Positions 27,196 through 37,844 of a stretch of DNA of 64,000 bases are shown here, in pieces. The DNA is from Acinetobacter calcoaceticus (lineage in GTDB: Bacteria; Pseudomonadota; Gammaproteobacteria; Pseudomonadales; Moraxellaceae), in the NCBI RefSeq assembly GCF_900520355.1, contig NZ_LS999521.1, forward strand, positions 1,364,001 to 1,428,000, in the 5' to 3' direction. The notes below the pieces were generated by a model. It was not told the origin of the DNA. It did not search any database and was given only the letters and a program-made list of their open reading frames with translations. Made by a program: the position numbers and the translations under genes. Each line of letters opens with the position of its first letter. Position 1 is the first letter of the stretch.

Positions 27196-27602
27196 TATAA
27201 AAACCTTGGTGGTTATTTAGCTAAAATCCTACCGCAAGCTGTGAGGTTAATAGCATAAAAAAAGAGTAAAATGATTAAAGAATAATTTTTGGAATATTTA
27301 GTTTTTTTGCATGAATAATCAATTGTTTGAGTCTAATCTTTATAATTAAAAATTTAAGTAAAATTAGCGTATAAGAGTGATCTAAAAGTTATCAAATTTC
27401 ATTTGGTCTTATTTTTTAGGTTAAACAATGTTAGGAATTATAGCCTTTCAATTTGGTGAGATGATCAAACTGATTTAAACTTAAAGGCTTATCCAGTGAG
27501 TTAGTTTTTTTGAAGTCTTGAATAGAGCAAGATCTTTTAGGGTATTTACTGGAATTTTATTTTTGCGTTTTTTTTTAAATTTATTTTTTGAGTTCTCTTA
27601 AT
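27196..27602. other. Intergenic region with no gene seen
   Basis: About 400 AT-rich bases between divergent genes. Apart from a 16-codon ORF at about 27428 without support, no coding or structured signal was recognised. It presumably contains the promoters of the puuA-type gene and the DUF2799 lipoprotein gene. Confidence 0.6.
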
Positions 27603-28151
27603 ATGAAAAATATCGGTTTAGCCATTCTAGCAATCAGCCTCTCAGGTTGTGCTGCAATGAGCGTAGAAGAATGTAAGACTGCAAATTGGTCATTAGTGGG
27701 TGAGAAAGATGGTTCAAAAGGTTCGTCGCCACGTTTAGACCAATATTACAAAGCATGTGGAAAAGCCAATATTGTCCCAGATCAAAAGTCATATGAACGC
27801 GGGTATAAAGAAGGTCTTGGGTACTATTGCCAGCCAGCCAACATTTTTTATAACGCTTTAGAAGGTAGTGGCAGTATTAGCGTGTGCCCAGTTGAACAGC
27901 GTAGTCGTTTAAGACCTTATTATCAGGTGGCTTCCGATTACTATAATGCAAAAAATGAGTATGACCGTTATGACGAAAAGTTTAAGCAATATTCTGACAG
28001 TGCTTACAACGAAAAATTAAAGCCAGAAGAGCGTGAACGTTATCGTAAGCTTTTAAGAGAATTACAAATTGATCGTGACCGTATTAATCGAAACTATTGG
28101 AACTCAATTCGAGATATCGAGCGTTTCAAATACGATCATGGCTTAAAATAA
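27603..28151 (+). CDS. DUF2799-type lipoprotein
   Basis: From ATG 27603 the product is 182 residues with a lipoprotein signal (lipobox LSGC, Cys at residue 16). The early motif 'SVEECKTANWSLVGEKDG' and later 'YERGYKEGLGYYC' fit the DUF2799 family of secreted lipoproteins as I know it. The C-terminal third is a charged helical region rich in D, R, E and Y. Function is unknown. A TTG five codons upstream is a weaker start. A strong terminator follows. Confidence 0.78.
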   Translation: MKNIGLAILAISLSGCAAMSVEECKTANWSLVGEKDGSKGSSPRLDQYYKACGKANIVPDQKSYERGYKEGLGYYCQPANIFYNALEGSGSISVCPVEQRSRLRPYYQVASDYYNAKNEYDRYDEKFKQYSDSAYNEKLKPEERERYRKLLRELQIDRDRINRNYWNSIRDIERFKYDHGLK

Positions 28152-28157
28152 AAATCG

Positions 28158-28199
28158 AATAAAGGATTGATCTGAACCAGATCAATCCTTTATTTTTTT
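28158..28199. terminator. Long bidirectional terminator
   Basis: Perfect 17-base stem (28158-28174 with 28178-28194) and a 3-base loop, then T-run TTTTTTT to 28199. It lies between the convergent lipoprotein gene and coq7, whose last codon touches the T-run. Confidence 0.93.
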
Positions 28200-28833
28200 A
28201 AAGATAATAACTGGTTTTTGTCATGAGTTTTGAAATGGCTGTCATGGTAATTTTTACAGCGTAAGGTAATTCAACGCCGCCTGCTTCCAGTGCAGTATGT
28301 CGATGATGTAATTCATCTTCATTCATTTGCTCTAAAATTTTACGAGAGCGTTCATCTTGAGCGGGTAACTGATTTAAATGATCCTGTAAATGAAGACTAA
28401 CCTGACGTTCAGTTTCGGCCACAAAACCTAAGCTATATTTGTCACCTACAATACCGGCAAGAGCACCCATACCATAAGAAAGGCCATACCAAATTGGGTT
28501 TAATAAACTGGTATGACTATTTAGCTCTTTTAAACGAACTTCACACCAAGCTAAATGATCTTGTTCTTCAACTGCCGCTTGCTGCATTTCTTGACGTACA
28601 TTCGGTAATTTTGCCGTTAATGCCTGACCATGATAAAGGGCTTGAGCACAGACTTCACCACTATGATTAACACGCATTAAACCCGCTACATGGCGAGCAT
28701 CTTCTACCCCTAGTTTTGCTTCAACTGTTTCGGCTGGATTTTGGCGCTGCGCTGCTGTTGCACCCGGAACAAGACTACGTAATGCCTGATCAAAAGAGTT
28801 AATAAGTCGATCGATGCCTGTATATTGGCGCAT
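28198..28833 (-). CDS. coq7: 3-demethoxyubiquinol 3-hydroxylase (Coq7-type)
   Basis: Di-iron monooxygenase for a late hydroxylation in ubiquinone synthesis, used instead of UbiF in many gamma-proteobacteria. The 211 residues carry the ferritin-like iron ligands: 'NHSGEVCAQALYHGQA', 'EEQDHLAWCE', 'AETERQVSLHLQDH' and 'NEDELHHRHTALEAGG'. Its start is 3 bases after the stop of the MFS gene upstream, indicating co-transcription. Confidence 0.95.
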   Translation of the reverse strand: MRQYTGIDRLINSFDQALRSLVPGATAAQRQNPAETVEAKLGVEDARHVAGLMRVNHSGEVCAQALYHGQALTAKLPNVRQEMQQAAVEEQDHLAWCEVRLKELNSHTSLLNPIWYGLSYGMGALAGIVGDKYSLGFVAETERQVSLHLQDHLNQLPAQDERSRKILEQMNEDELHHRHTALEAGGVELPYAVKITMTAISKLMTKTSYYL

Positions 28834-28836
28834 AAA

Positions 28837-30159
28837 TTAGTCCTCTAAAGAAAGGTGGGCTGTGGCAAGCATTGGTTTTAGTCGAGCTAGAAGCCAAATA
28901 CTAAAGATTGCACTAAGTACAGCCGTAATAATAAAAAGTATTTTAATATCAATTTTTAAAACACTTAAGATTAAGATTGAAAAAATTGCAGAAGAAACCA
29001 TAAAAACGGCATTTAAAATGTTATTCGCTGCTACAACACGAGCACGATGTGAACGTGGTGAATAAGCCTGCATCATGGCATAAAGAGGGACAATATAAAA
29101 ACCGCCACTAATTCCCAGTAAAGTCACTGCTAACATGACATGATAGTAAACCCAGCCTTGGGTAAAAATATCTTTTAAAGTGAGTAATGCCCCAGTTCTT
29201 TCAGGTACGAAAGCTAAGCTAGCAGCAAGATATAATGCAAAAACAGTAAGACCTATTGCACCAATCGGTACCATTTTAATATTAATTTCTGAACCCCCAA
29301 TTTTACGGCAAAGAAGAGATCCGACACCAATACCAACCGAAAAGAAAGTCAGCAAAAGGCTAACGACATTTTCTGAAGCGTGAAGGTTCTGTTGAGTGAG
29401 CTGTGGAATTTGCGTTAAATAAGTAGCGCCATAAAACCAGTACCATGAGTTACCTAATAAAATAGTGAATACTAAAGGTAAGCTTTTGGCATATTTAATT
29501 GTTTGAAAACTCGTACGAATAAAATTCCAGTCTATTTTTAAATCTGGTGCAGCAACTTTTTGCGGTAAGACAAATCGACTACACAAATAGCCTAAGCCAG
29601 CAATAATCACAACTGTAAGACTAATCCACAATAAATTTCCGTGTGATGATGCAATCACCGCACCACCTAAAATCATCCCAAATAAGATTGCCATTGAAGT
29701 GCCCGACTGAAACAGAGCATTACCGGACATCAACTCATGTGGTTTTAAAATTTCAGGCAAAATTGCATATTTGATAGGACCAAAAAATGTTGAATGTGTA
29801 CCCATTAAGAATAAAGCAAGCAGAAGCAACCATAAGTGTCCCAATAAAAAACCGGCAGAGCCGATGAGCATAATGATGATTTCTAAAATTTTTATGCCGC
29901 GGACGAGTTGTGAACGCTCATATTTATCTGCAATTTGTCCGGCAGTGGCCGAAAAAAAGAAATAGGGCAAAATAAACAAGAGAGCCGCTAAATTATTAAG
30001 AGTACTAACAGGGGCAGATTGCTGCTGAATCAAACCATAAGTAATCACTAATAATAAAGATTGCTTAAAAACGTTATCATTTAATGCCCCGAAAAACTGG
30101 GTAAAAAACATCGGTACGAACCGACGTGATGTCATCAGGTGCTCATCTTGTTTCATCAT
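28837..30159 (-). CDS. MFS transporter, LplT/lysophospholipid-type
   Basis: Major facilitator protein of about 440 residues and twelve membrane segments. 'FTQFFGALNDNVFKQSLLL' and 'GPIKYAILPEILKPHELMSGNAL' are signatures of the LplT/Aas-associated MFS group, which flips lysophospholipids across the inner membrane for re-acylation. No acyltransferase domain is fused here. The tandem ATG at 30159/30156 is chosen over TTG 30165. It is transcribed with coq7, 3 bases downstream; a functional link between the two is not obvious. Confidence 0.82.
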   Translation of the reverse strand: MMKQDEHLMTSRRFVPMFFTQFFGALNDNVFKQSLLLVITYGLIQQQSAPVSTLNNLAALLFILPYFFFSATAGQIADKYERSQLVRGIKILEIIIMLIGSAGFLLGHLWLLLLALFLMGTHSTFFGPIKYAILPEILKPHELMSGNALFQSGTSMAILFGMILGGAVIASSHGNLLWISLTVVIIAGLGYLCSRFVLPQKVAAPDLKIDWNFIRTSFQTIKYAKSLPLVFTILLGNSWYWFYGATYLTQIPQLTQQNLHASENVVSLLLTFFSVGIGVGSLLCRKIGGSEINIKMVPIGAIGLTVFALYLAASLAFVPERTGALLTLKDIFTQGWVYYHVMLAVTLLGISGGFYIVPLYAMMQAYSPRSHRARVVAANNILNAVFMVSSAIFSILILSVLKIDIKILFIITAVLSAIFSIWLLARLKPMLATAHLSLED

Positions 30160-30323
30160 GTGCAAACTTCATTGTGTTTTATAAAAAAATGTGACCGAGT
30201 GTTAATTTGCATCGAAAACCATGTATGATATTTTTAACGCTTGATTAAATGAAAAATCAATGGTTTTGAGTGAGTTTTACACTTACCTTGGTGCGTTTTA
30301 TTAAAAATAAGTTAGAGTTTTCT

Positions 30324-33056
30324 ATGTCTTCTAAAATTAAGTTTAAACAGTCAACTCTCTCTCATTCTATGCATTTAATTTTAAAAATGCAGGGGATTCC
30401 TAAACTTATTTGTAGCAGCTTGTTGTTAACCGTTTGTGTAACGCCAAGTTTTGCTCAAACTTCTGTTGAGAGTAACTCTTCAACTTTAAATCAGACGATG
30501 TCTGATGCGTCAACTGAACAATTAGCGTCAGTGGATCAGCAAAATAATGTTCCAATAACAGATATTGCTACCCTTGTGACTCAAGCTCAGCAACAACAAG
30601 ATAGCTTGGCTATATTGCAACAACAAGAACAATTTCCAAATCAAATTGACGAATTTAAGCCAATTACACTTGATAATCTTGAGGATTTGCCTGATTTGCC
30701 TGTCGATCAAAACATGGCAAATGAAATTTATAAAGTTGCTGAAGAAGCTAAAAGTGAAGCGCAAAACTTCCAAAATGGGACTCAAAAGCTACCTGAAGTA
30801 ACGGTAAGTGATGCAACACAGTCTGAAATACAGGAAATTAAACAAGCACCTGTAAATATTGATCAGCTTATGCAAGAGATTAAATCTGATAGCCAGATTG
30901 TAGTCGAAGCCAATGAAACTGGAAAAACCTTACCAGAGTTAACTCCAGAGACCGATGCCCCGCCTGAACAAGCTGGTTTCTTTAAACGTATTTTAAATAA
31001 AGTGCGTCCGCCACGTGCAATTCCAATGGAACAAGTACCGCGTATTAGTGCAGAAGTAAGCGGTGCTTCAGATGTGCTGGCTAAAAACATTAAAGGTAAG
31101 TTATCAACATTCACCCAAGAATCATTCGAAGATTTTAATGCAGCTTTACCTCAACTCAGAACATTAAGTAATCAGGCTGCTCAAGCAGTTGGTTATTATA
31201 ATGCCGAGTTTAAATTTGAAAAATTAAGCCCGAGTCGGGTTCGTGTTAACGTTACGCCAAATGAACCAGTACGAATTAATGAACAAAATATTGAATTTAC
31301 TGGTGCTGGTGAAAAACAACCCCAGTTTCAAGTTATTCGCTTAGTTCCTGATCAGGATGTAGGCGATATTTTTAACCATGGTTTATATGAAACTACGAAA
31401 ACCCGAATTGTCAACGCAGCATCAGACAATGGTTATTTTGATGCTTTTTGGCGCTTACATGATGTAAAAGTAAGTCAGCCAGAAAATAAGGCTGATATTA
31501 ATTTACGCTATGAAACAGGTGAGCGATACAAATTAGATAAGGTTGAGTTTCGTATGAGTGATCCATCGAAACCTTTACCGTTAAATTTGAATGTTTTAGA
31601 AAGTATGGCGCCTTGGAAAGATGGCGATGATTATGCTTTTTGGCGTGTCAATGTTTTAGCAAATAATCTAACCAACTCGCGTTATTTTAATTACACCTTA
31701 GTTGACTCAATCAAACCTGATCCAATTGAAAAACCACTTGAGTTACCACCAGATTTACAGGCTTTAGTTGACGAACAAAATATTGATGTTGATGAATCTA
31801 ATTTACTTTCACCAGAAGAAAGACAACTTGCGAAAGCACGTCAATTAGCGACATCTAATAAAGAAGTGACACAAAATGTAATAGATGAAAAACAGTTTGC
31901 AGGAACACAAAATGTAAAAGGTGCAGAGGCTAAAATAGCGACTTTGCAAAGTGCTTCAGTTCAGCAAAATGAACAAGAAACTGAACAAGACCGCCTGCAA
32001 GCACAAGCACGTGAAACAAAAAGAATTCCAGTCATCGTGACCTTAAATGCAGACAGGCTAAATAGTTTAGAAACTGGTGTCGGTTACGGGACCGATACAG
32101 GCGCACGTTTACGTAGTCAGTATCGCCGTTCTATTGTGAATAAATATGGTCATTCTTTTGATGCCAACTTGGAAGTTTCTCAAATTCGTCAATCGATTGA
32201 TGGGCGATATAGTATTCCTTATAAACACCCATTAAATGACTATTTTAATATCGTGGGCGGATATGAGCGTGAAACTCGTGATGATATTGGTCCAGATGTA
32301 AGTTTGTTAACTGAATCTGCTGTTGTTGGTGGTGAGCGTGTAATTAAACGGCCCTTAGGGAACTGGCAACATACCATTGGTGTCCGCTATCGTTTAGACC
32401 GTTTGACCCAACAGGGTGATGTTGATATTTCGGAATTACCAGATGCTTTTAAAACGGCTGCATCTGAGCAGGAAGCCTTATTATTTAGTTATGAAACGTC
32501 TAAAACCTCTAGTAATACACGTTTAAATCCAACGAAAGCTTTTAAACAAACCTATAAGGTAGAATTAGGCAGCGAGAGTTTACTGTCCGATGCCAATATG
32601 GCAATTGCAAGTGCAGGTTGGAGATTTATTTATTCTCTTGGTGAAAATGACGACCATCAATTCGTTGGAAGATCTGACCTTAGCTACATTTTTACCGATG
32701 ATTTTGACAAGGTTCCGTACAATCTTAGATTCTTTACCGGTGGTGACCAAACCATTCGTGGCTTTGATTATAAGAGTCTTTCCCCAGAAGTCGATGGATA
32801 TAAAATTGGGGGACAAGCTTTGGCTGTAGGTTCTTTAGAGTATAACTATCAGTTTAAAGACGGTTGGCGAGCCGCCGTTTTCTCTGACTTTGGTAATGCC
32901 TATGATAAAGACTTTAGTAATCCAGCAGCTTATAGCGTTGGGGTTGGAATTCGCTGGAAGTCTCCAATCGGGCCAATCCGTTTAGATGTCGCTTCGGGTA
33001 TTTCAGATGAAAACCATCCGATTCGTTTACATTTCTTTATAGGCCCACAACTTTAA
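30324..33056 (+). CDS. tamA: TamA-like outer-membrane assembly protein with extra segments
   Basis: BamA/TamA superfamily (Omp85) protein, partner of TamB. ATG 30324 is preferred to 30270, giving 910 residues against roughly 580 in E. coli TamA. Order: signal peptide (to about 45, PSFA-QT), a Q/E/D-rich low-complexity stretch (about 46-216), POTRA domains from about 230, then a 16-strand barrel from about 580 ('TGVGYGTDTGARLRSQYRR' to the final 'IRLHFFIGPQL'). A roughly 100-residue charged insert (about 464-565) interrupts the last POTRA domain just before its final strand. tamB follows after 26 bases. Confidence 0.9.
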   Translation: MSSKIKFKQSTLSHSMHLILKMQGIPKLICSSLLLTVCVTPSFAQTSVESNSSTLNQTMSDASTEQLASVDQQNNVPITDIATLVTQAQQQQDSLAILQQQEQFPNQIDEFKPITLDNLEDLPDLPVDQNMANEIYKVAEEAKSEAQNFQNGTQKLPEVTVSDATQSEIQEIKQAPVNIDQLMQEIKSDSQIVVEANETGKTLPELTPETDAPPEQAGFFKRILNKVRPPRAIPMEQVPRISAEVSGASDVLAKNIKGKLSTFTQESFEDFNAALPQLRTLSNQAAQAVGYYNAEFKFEKLSPSRVRVNVTPNEPVRINEQNIEFTGAGEKQPQFQVIRLVPDQDVGDIFNHGLYETTKTRIVNAASDNGYFDAFWRLHDVKVSQPENKADINLRYETGERYKLDKVEFRMSDPSKPLPLNLNVLESMAPWKDGDDYAFWRVNVLANNLTNSRYFNYTLVDSIKPDPIEKPLELPPDLQALVDEQNIDVDESNLLSPEERQLAKARQLATSNKEVTQNVIDEKQFAGTQNVKGAEAKIATLQSASVQQNEQETEQDRLQAQARETKRIPVIVTLNADRLNSLETGVGYGTDTGARLRSQYRRSIVNKYGHSFDANLEVSQIRQSIDGRYSIPYKHPLNDYFNIVGGYERETRDDIGPDVSLLTESAVVGGERVIKRPLGNWQHTIGVRYRLDRLTQQGDVDISELPDAFKTAASEQEALLFSYETSKTSSNTRLNPTKAFKQTYKVELGSESLLSDANMAIASAGWRFIYSLGENDDHQFVGRSDLSYIFTDDFDKVPYNLRFFTGGDQTIRGFDYKSLSPEVDGYKIGGQALAVGSLEYNYQFKDGWRAAVFSDFGNAYDKDFSNPAAYSVGVGIRWKSPIGPIRLDVASGISDENHPIRLHFFIGPQL

Positions 33057-33082
33057 AAATAAAATTTTATTAGGTTTATTTT

Positions 33083-36000
33083 ATGGCGGAAGTAGAACAG
33101 CAGCCAACTTCGGCACCTAGCTCTCCTAAGAAGCGGCGCATTTTGCGTAGTTTCGTGCTGACGATATTGATCATATTTTTATTATTAGCGTCTTCGTTAG
33201 TGATTATGATGTCAACAGATCGCGGAAGTCGTTTTTTATTAGATCGGGTTTTAGAGGCTCAGAAAATAATTAAATATGAATATGAAGGCGGTAACTTACT
33301 GCGCGGAATTATTCTTAAGAATGTTTTGGTGCAATTAAAGGACGTTGATGTTTCATTAGATAGAGCTGACGTAGGTTTAGGATGGCGCTCTTTATTATTA
33401 GAAAAAGAAGTACATTTAAGTCATGCAGATGTACGTAACTTACATATTATTAATAAAGCTCCGCCGTCTGGTAAAGCGTTCGAATTTAAGCCGATTAAGT
33501 TACCATTTGTTCTACGCGTTGATGAAGCCGATGTTGATCATTTAGAGATTAAGTTAGCGACCTCAGATGTAGATTTTCATGATGTTCATTTACAAGATGC
33601 GCTTTGGTCAGAGACCAAACTGGAATTTGAAAAATCTAGTATGGATATGGGCTATCTTTCTGTCCATAATGCCACAGGAAAAATGGATTTTAGTGGTAAA
33701 TACCCATTAAATGCGACAGCAGATTTAAGAATCCCATCTCTAAAAAGTTTAAATATTCAAAATATTAAAGTCGCAGCTCGCGGAAGTTTAGATACTTTAA
33801 AAGCTGGTGTTGCAACAACAACTCCAGATTTGTTAACGGGTTGGGTGGTGTTACATCCTGTTCGTGATGAAGTTCCAATGCAAGGTGAGTTATTACTCAA
33901 AAATTATCACTTACCTTTATTGGTTGAACAAAAATTATTTGCAAAAAATGGTGTGATCAAGTTTCAAGGTGATATTAAACAACTTAATCTAGCGCTTGAT
34001 ACTGACTTAAAAGGTGAGAATTTACCTGAAGGTCAATACAACGCTTTAATGAATACTGACTTAGTTCATCAACTTAACATTACCGATTTTAATGGTCAGG
34101 TAATGAAAGGTGCTGTGAACCTTAAAGGTTTAGTGAACTGGAAAGACCATGTTACTTGGGATGTCAAAGGTCGTTTAGACCATATTAATCCTAAAGACAA
34201 AGCCATTCCTCAGGTTGTTCAAGACTTTTTACCGCCAAGTTTAGATGCTACTGTTGCTTCAACCGGCTCTTTGGAAAAAGGTACTGAAGTATTTGCTAAT
34301 GTTGATTTTGACCGTTACGAGTCTTGGAAACTCAAGTTTAACCAGGCGCCAGAAAAAAATAATAAACCTCAACCAATGCTTATGAATGTAGCGTGGACGA
34401 AAATAGACCGCGCAATGCCTTATATTGGATGGTTAAGCAGTGACAATGGTCAGGTTGATTTGACATTACGTGATGGTCAGCAAGATATTAAAGTTGCTAC
34501 AAAAGTTTATCAGCATGAAAAAACCTTATTGCCAGCAGGACAATATCTAGCCAATCTGAATGTTAAAGATAATGTTTTAAATGTTCCCAATTTTAGTTTT
34601 ACTGCTGAAAAAGGTAGCTTAACTGGGCAGGCTAAAGTGTTGCTTCCTACTGAAAAACGTCAGTTGGTTTGGAACGCATTGTTAAATGCAAAAGATTTTA
34701 ATCCACAAAGTATTCATGCGGCAGCACCTGTTAATCTTTTAAATGGTTCGATTAAAGCAAATGGTTTTGCTAAACCAAACCAGCAGATCATTCAATTTGA
34801 GAAAATTGACTTAACTGGTCGACTGGCTCAAGCAGGTCAAGAGACGATAAGTTTGGGTGGAAAGAGTACAGCAGCATTATTATTTCATGATGTGAAAGCT
34901 GGTGGTGGTTTTAAAGGTTTTGCAGTTAATTATGATGGATCTTTAAAAGCCTTAAAACAGGCAAATGGTTTATTGAAGTTTTCTATAGCGGGCACACCAG
35001 ATTTTATTCGAATTAACCAGTTACAACATGATGGGATAGCTGGAAAAATCTATGCCACAGGTTCTGTAAATTTAAAAGATCGCATTGCATGGGATATTAA
35101 TAGTTCATTGGTACGTTTTAAACCCCAATATTTTACCTCAGCTGTAAAAGGCGAAATTTCAGGGAATCTGAAAACTCAAGGGGTTTGGTCAGACCATTTG
35201 AAACGAATTAATATTCAACAATTGAATCTTGCAGGCTTTTTAAATAATAAGCCTGTTCGAGGTAAGGGTAATTTATCTTTATTGATGGATTCTAATCAAA
35301 AAGGCTTTTTACCTCAGCAATTTGAAGCAAATAATTTATTTTTAGTGTATGGCCAGAATCAGCTACAAGCGACAGGTAATGCCCAAAATCTAAAAATCAA
35401 GCTCAATGCGCCCGCACTCTACGAGTTATATCCGGGTCTACGCGGTCGAGCTTATGGCGACCTGAATGTACAATCACAGCCACGTTTAAAAGCAACAGCA
35501 AATATCGCAGTAGATGATTTTGCTTTTAATACTTTAGTCAGCGTGAAGAGATTGAGTATTCAGGGTGAACTTCCAACATCGGAAACAACACCGACTCAAT
35601 TAACCGCAAAATTAGATAATTTGCGTAGTGGAAATAGACAAATTCAGTCTGCCGAATTGAATTTAACCGGAACAAGAAAAGCGCATTTATTGAAAGTACT
35701 CGGCAATAATAGTATTTCCAAATTCTATGTTCAGTTGGCAGGTGGGTTTAACCAAAATAATGATTGGTTAGGCCAGATTCAGAAAGGAAGTTTTGATTCA
35801 AGACGCATTCGTTTGGCACAAAATCAAAATGCTCCAGTGATTTTTTCTTCTGCACGGTCTGAGCTATATGTAGGTCAACACTGCTGGCAAAGTGCGAATA
35901 GCCAGCTCTGTTTTGACCAGCCGGTACGGGTAAGTAAAGCACGCGGTAATATCTCGTTTGTAACTCAAAACATGGATTTAAGTGACTTCGCGGCATTTAT

Positions 36001-37588
36001 GCCAGAAGGTTTAGCGATAACTGGGCAATTAAATGGTTATGCCAAGGCATCGTGGGTAAATGGAGGTAATCCAAAACTTGACGCACGTTTAATTACACGC
36101 AAAGGTGAAATTGGTTTAGCTGCTGAAGATCCACAAGACCCAGCAACCACTCTGGCTTATGATGAGTTGGGTGTTATTGCAAAAAGTGTATCTGAAGGAC
36201 TTTTATTCCGTGTTGATGTGAAAACACCTGATATTGGTACGGGTTATGCGAACGTTATTATCAACCCATTCCAACCATCAATGCCAATGCATGGTGAGGT
36301 CGCTTTTAATGATGTTCAATTAAAAGTCTTGAAACCATTTATTCAAGATGTCCGCAAACTGAGTGGGACTTTAGCTTTGGCTGGTAAAGTCAACGGTACA
36401 TTAACTCAGCCACAATTTACTGGTGAAATGCGTCTGAAAAATGGTGCAATCAGTATGATTTCGCTGCCAGTTAATTTAACGAATGTTCAGGTTTATTCGT
36501 CAATTCGTCAGGACATGGCAACAATTGATGGCGCGTTTAACAGCGGTCAAGGTGTAGGACTTTTAAAAGGTAGTTTTGAATGGAAAGATGCACCACGTCT
36601 TCAATTAAACCTCAAAGGTGATAATTTACTTGTACGTCAGGCCCCATTAATTACTGCAATTGCCAATCCAAACCTTACACTTGATATGTATCCTTTCGAT
36701 AAGCGTTTAAGCTTAAAAGGGTCGGTAGATGTTCCTCGTGCACGTATTTCAATGCCGGAAACAACGACCCCAGTCATTAATACCTCATCTGATGTCCGCA
36801 TAGTTCGCCAAGGCCAAGATCCGCTTGCAATTTTACGTGCTGCTAAACCTTGGGATATTCGAGCGGATATTGCTGTTAATATTGGAAACCAAGTGATATT
36901 CCAAGGCTTTAACAGTAATATTCCATTAGTTGGTCGTTTAAATTTAAGCCAACGTGGTTACGAGACTGCAATGAGAGCTAATGGAGCAATTGGTGTCAGT
37001 CAAAAAGTGAAAATTGAGGCTTATGGGCAAAGTCTAGATTTGAATCGAGCGATTGCGCGTTTCAATGGTCCATTGGCAAATCCAACTTTAGATATAGACG
37101 CAAACAAAAATGTTCAGGGTAGTATGGTTGGAGTACGTGTTACAGGGACTGCGACATCTCCAAACATTCAGGTTTATAACGATGCAGGTCTATCTGAGCA
37201 AGAAGCATTGAACGCGCTCGTTACTGGGCGTATTAATGAAGGTTCGAGTGGTTTAAGTAATGCAGAAGGCTTTAAGTCTGATGTAAATAACACCATTGCC
37301 GCTGCGGGTATCAGTATGGGCTTGGGTGGTACACGAGCTTTAACTAACCAGATTGGACGTACTTTTGGTTTAAGTGGATTAGCTTTAGATGCACAAGGTA
37401 CAGGGGATGATACGCAAGTAAGTTTAACGGGCTATATCACACCGGATCTGTTTATTCGTTATGGTGTCGGTGTGTTTACGCCAGTGAACAAGCTTACGTT
37501 GCGTTATCAAATGAACCGCCGTTTATATCTAGAAGCAAGTCAGTCTTTAGAAAGAGCGATCGATTTATTCTACAACTGGCGTTTCTAA
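33083..37588 (+). CDS. tamB: TamB, translocation and assembly module / lipid-transport protein
   Basis: Large AsmA-like periplasm-spanning protein (1501 residues; E. coli 1259) that works with TamA in outer-membrane protein assembly and phospholipid transport. One N-terminal membrane anchor (about 20-45, 'TILIIFLLLASSLVIMM'), a long repetitive beta-structured groove, and the conserved C-terminal DUF490 domain with 'ITPDLFIRYGVGVFTPVNKL' and the terminal 'LFYNWRF'. The pair tamA-tamB is a conserved operon. Confidence 0.95.
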   Translation: MAEVEQQPTSAPSSPKKRRILRSFVLTILIIFLLLASSLVIMMSTDRGSRFLLDRVLEAQKIIKYEYEGGNLLRGIILKNVLVQLKDVDVSLDRADVGLGWRSLLLEKEVHLSHADVRNLHIINKAPPSGKAFEFKPIKLPFVLRVDEADVDHLEIKLATSDVDFHDVHLQDALWSETKLEFEKSSMDMGYLSVHNATGKMDFSGKYPLNATADLRIPSLKSLNIQNIKVAARGSLDTLKAGVATTTPDLLTGWVVLHPVRDEVPMQGELLLKNYHLPLLVEQKLFAKNGVIKFQGDIKQLNLALDTDLKGENLPEGQYNALMNTDLVHQLNITDFNGQVMKGAVNLKGLVNWKDHVTWDVKGRLDHINPKDKAIPQVVQDFLPPSLDATVASTGSLEKGTEVFANVDFDRYESWKLKFNQAPEKNNKPQPMLMNVAWTKIDRAMPYIGWLSSDNGQVDLTLRDGQQDIKVATKVYQHEKTLLPAGQYLANLNVKDNVLNVPNFSFTAEKGSLTGQAKVLLPTEKRQLVWNALLNAKDFNPQSIHAAAPVNLLNGSIKANGFAKPNQQIIQFEKIDLTGRLAQAGQETISLGGKSTAALLFHDVKAGGGFKGFAVNYDGSLKALKQANGLLKFSIAGTPDFIRINQLQHDGIAGKIYATGSVNLKDRIAWDINSSLVRFKPQYFTSAVKGEISGNLKTQGVWSDHLKRINIQQLNLAGFLNNKPVRGKGNLSLLMDSNQKGFLPQQFEANNLFLVYGQNQLQATGNAQNLKIKLNAPALYELYPGLRGRAYGDLNVQSQPRLKATANIAVDDFAFNTLVSVKRLSIQGELPTSETTPTQLTAKLDNLRSGNRQIQSAELNLTGTRKAHLLKVLGNNSISKFYVQLAGGFNQNNDWLGQIQKGSFDSRRIRLAQNQNAPVIFSSARSELYVGQHCWQSANSQLCFDQPVRVSKARGNISFVTQNMDLSDFAAFMPEGLAITGQLNGYAKASWVNGGNPKLDARLITRKGEIGLAAEDPQDPATTLAYDELGVIAKSVSEGLLFRVDVKTPDIGTGYANVIINPFQPSMPMHGEVAFNDVQLKVLKPFIQDVRKLSGTLALAGKVNGTLTQPQFTGEMRLKNGAISMISLPVNLTNVQVYSSIRQDMATIDGAFNSGQGVGLLKGSFEWKDAPRLQLNLKGDNLLVRQAPLITAIANPNLTLDMYPFDKRLSLKGSVDVPRARISMPETTTPVINTSSDVRIVRQGQDPLAILRAAKPWDIRADIAVNIGNQVIFQGFNSNIPLVGRLNLSQRGYETAMRANGAIGVSQKVKIEAYGQSLDLNRAIARFNGPLANPTLDIDANKNVQGSMVGVRVTGTATSPNIQVYNDAGLSEQEALNALVTGRINEGSSGLSNAEGFKSDVNNTIAAAGISMGLGGTRALTNQIGRTFGLSGLALDAQGTGDDTQVSLTGYITPDLFIRYGVGVFTPVNKLTLRYQMNRRLYLEASQSLERAIDLFYNWRF

Positions 37589-37596
37589 ATGTATGA

Positions 37597-37627
37597 ATTA
37601 AAAGCTCACTCCAAGTGGGCTTTTAAT
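37597..37627 (+). terminator. Terminator after tamB
   Basis: ATTAAAAGC(T)CACT pairs with AGTG(G)GCTTTTAAT around a short loop; the paired T-rich arm supplies the T-run. The remaining bases to 37844 show no gene. Confidence 0.75.
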
Positions 37628-37844
37628 TTAATAACACCTTCATAAGATTTAAAAAATTGAATATTTATTATATGAACCATGGTTTGTTTTCAAAGGAACC
37701 AAATCTTGAATATGGTTCTGATTAAAGAAAATTCACTTGAAAATTGCTGTTTTATAAATTAGTTTTCAGAAACATTAAATGAAATTAGATTGATAATACC
37801 TTGTTGATAAGTGCAAATAAGGTGAATTTTTCAAGGAAATAAAC

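Noticed and set aside
27428..27478. 16-codon ORF in the gap before the DUF2799 gene
   Set aside because: Too short, no ribosome-binding site and no distinctive content.
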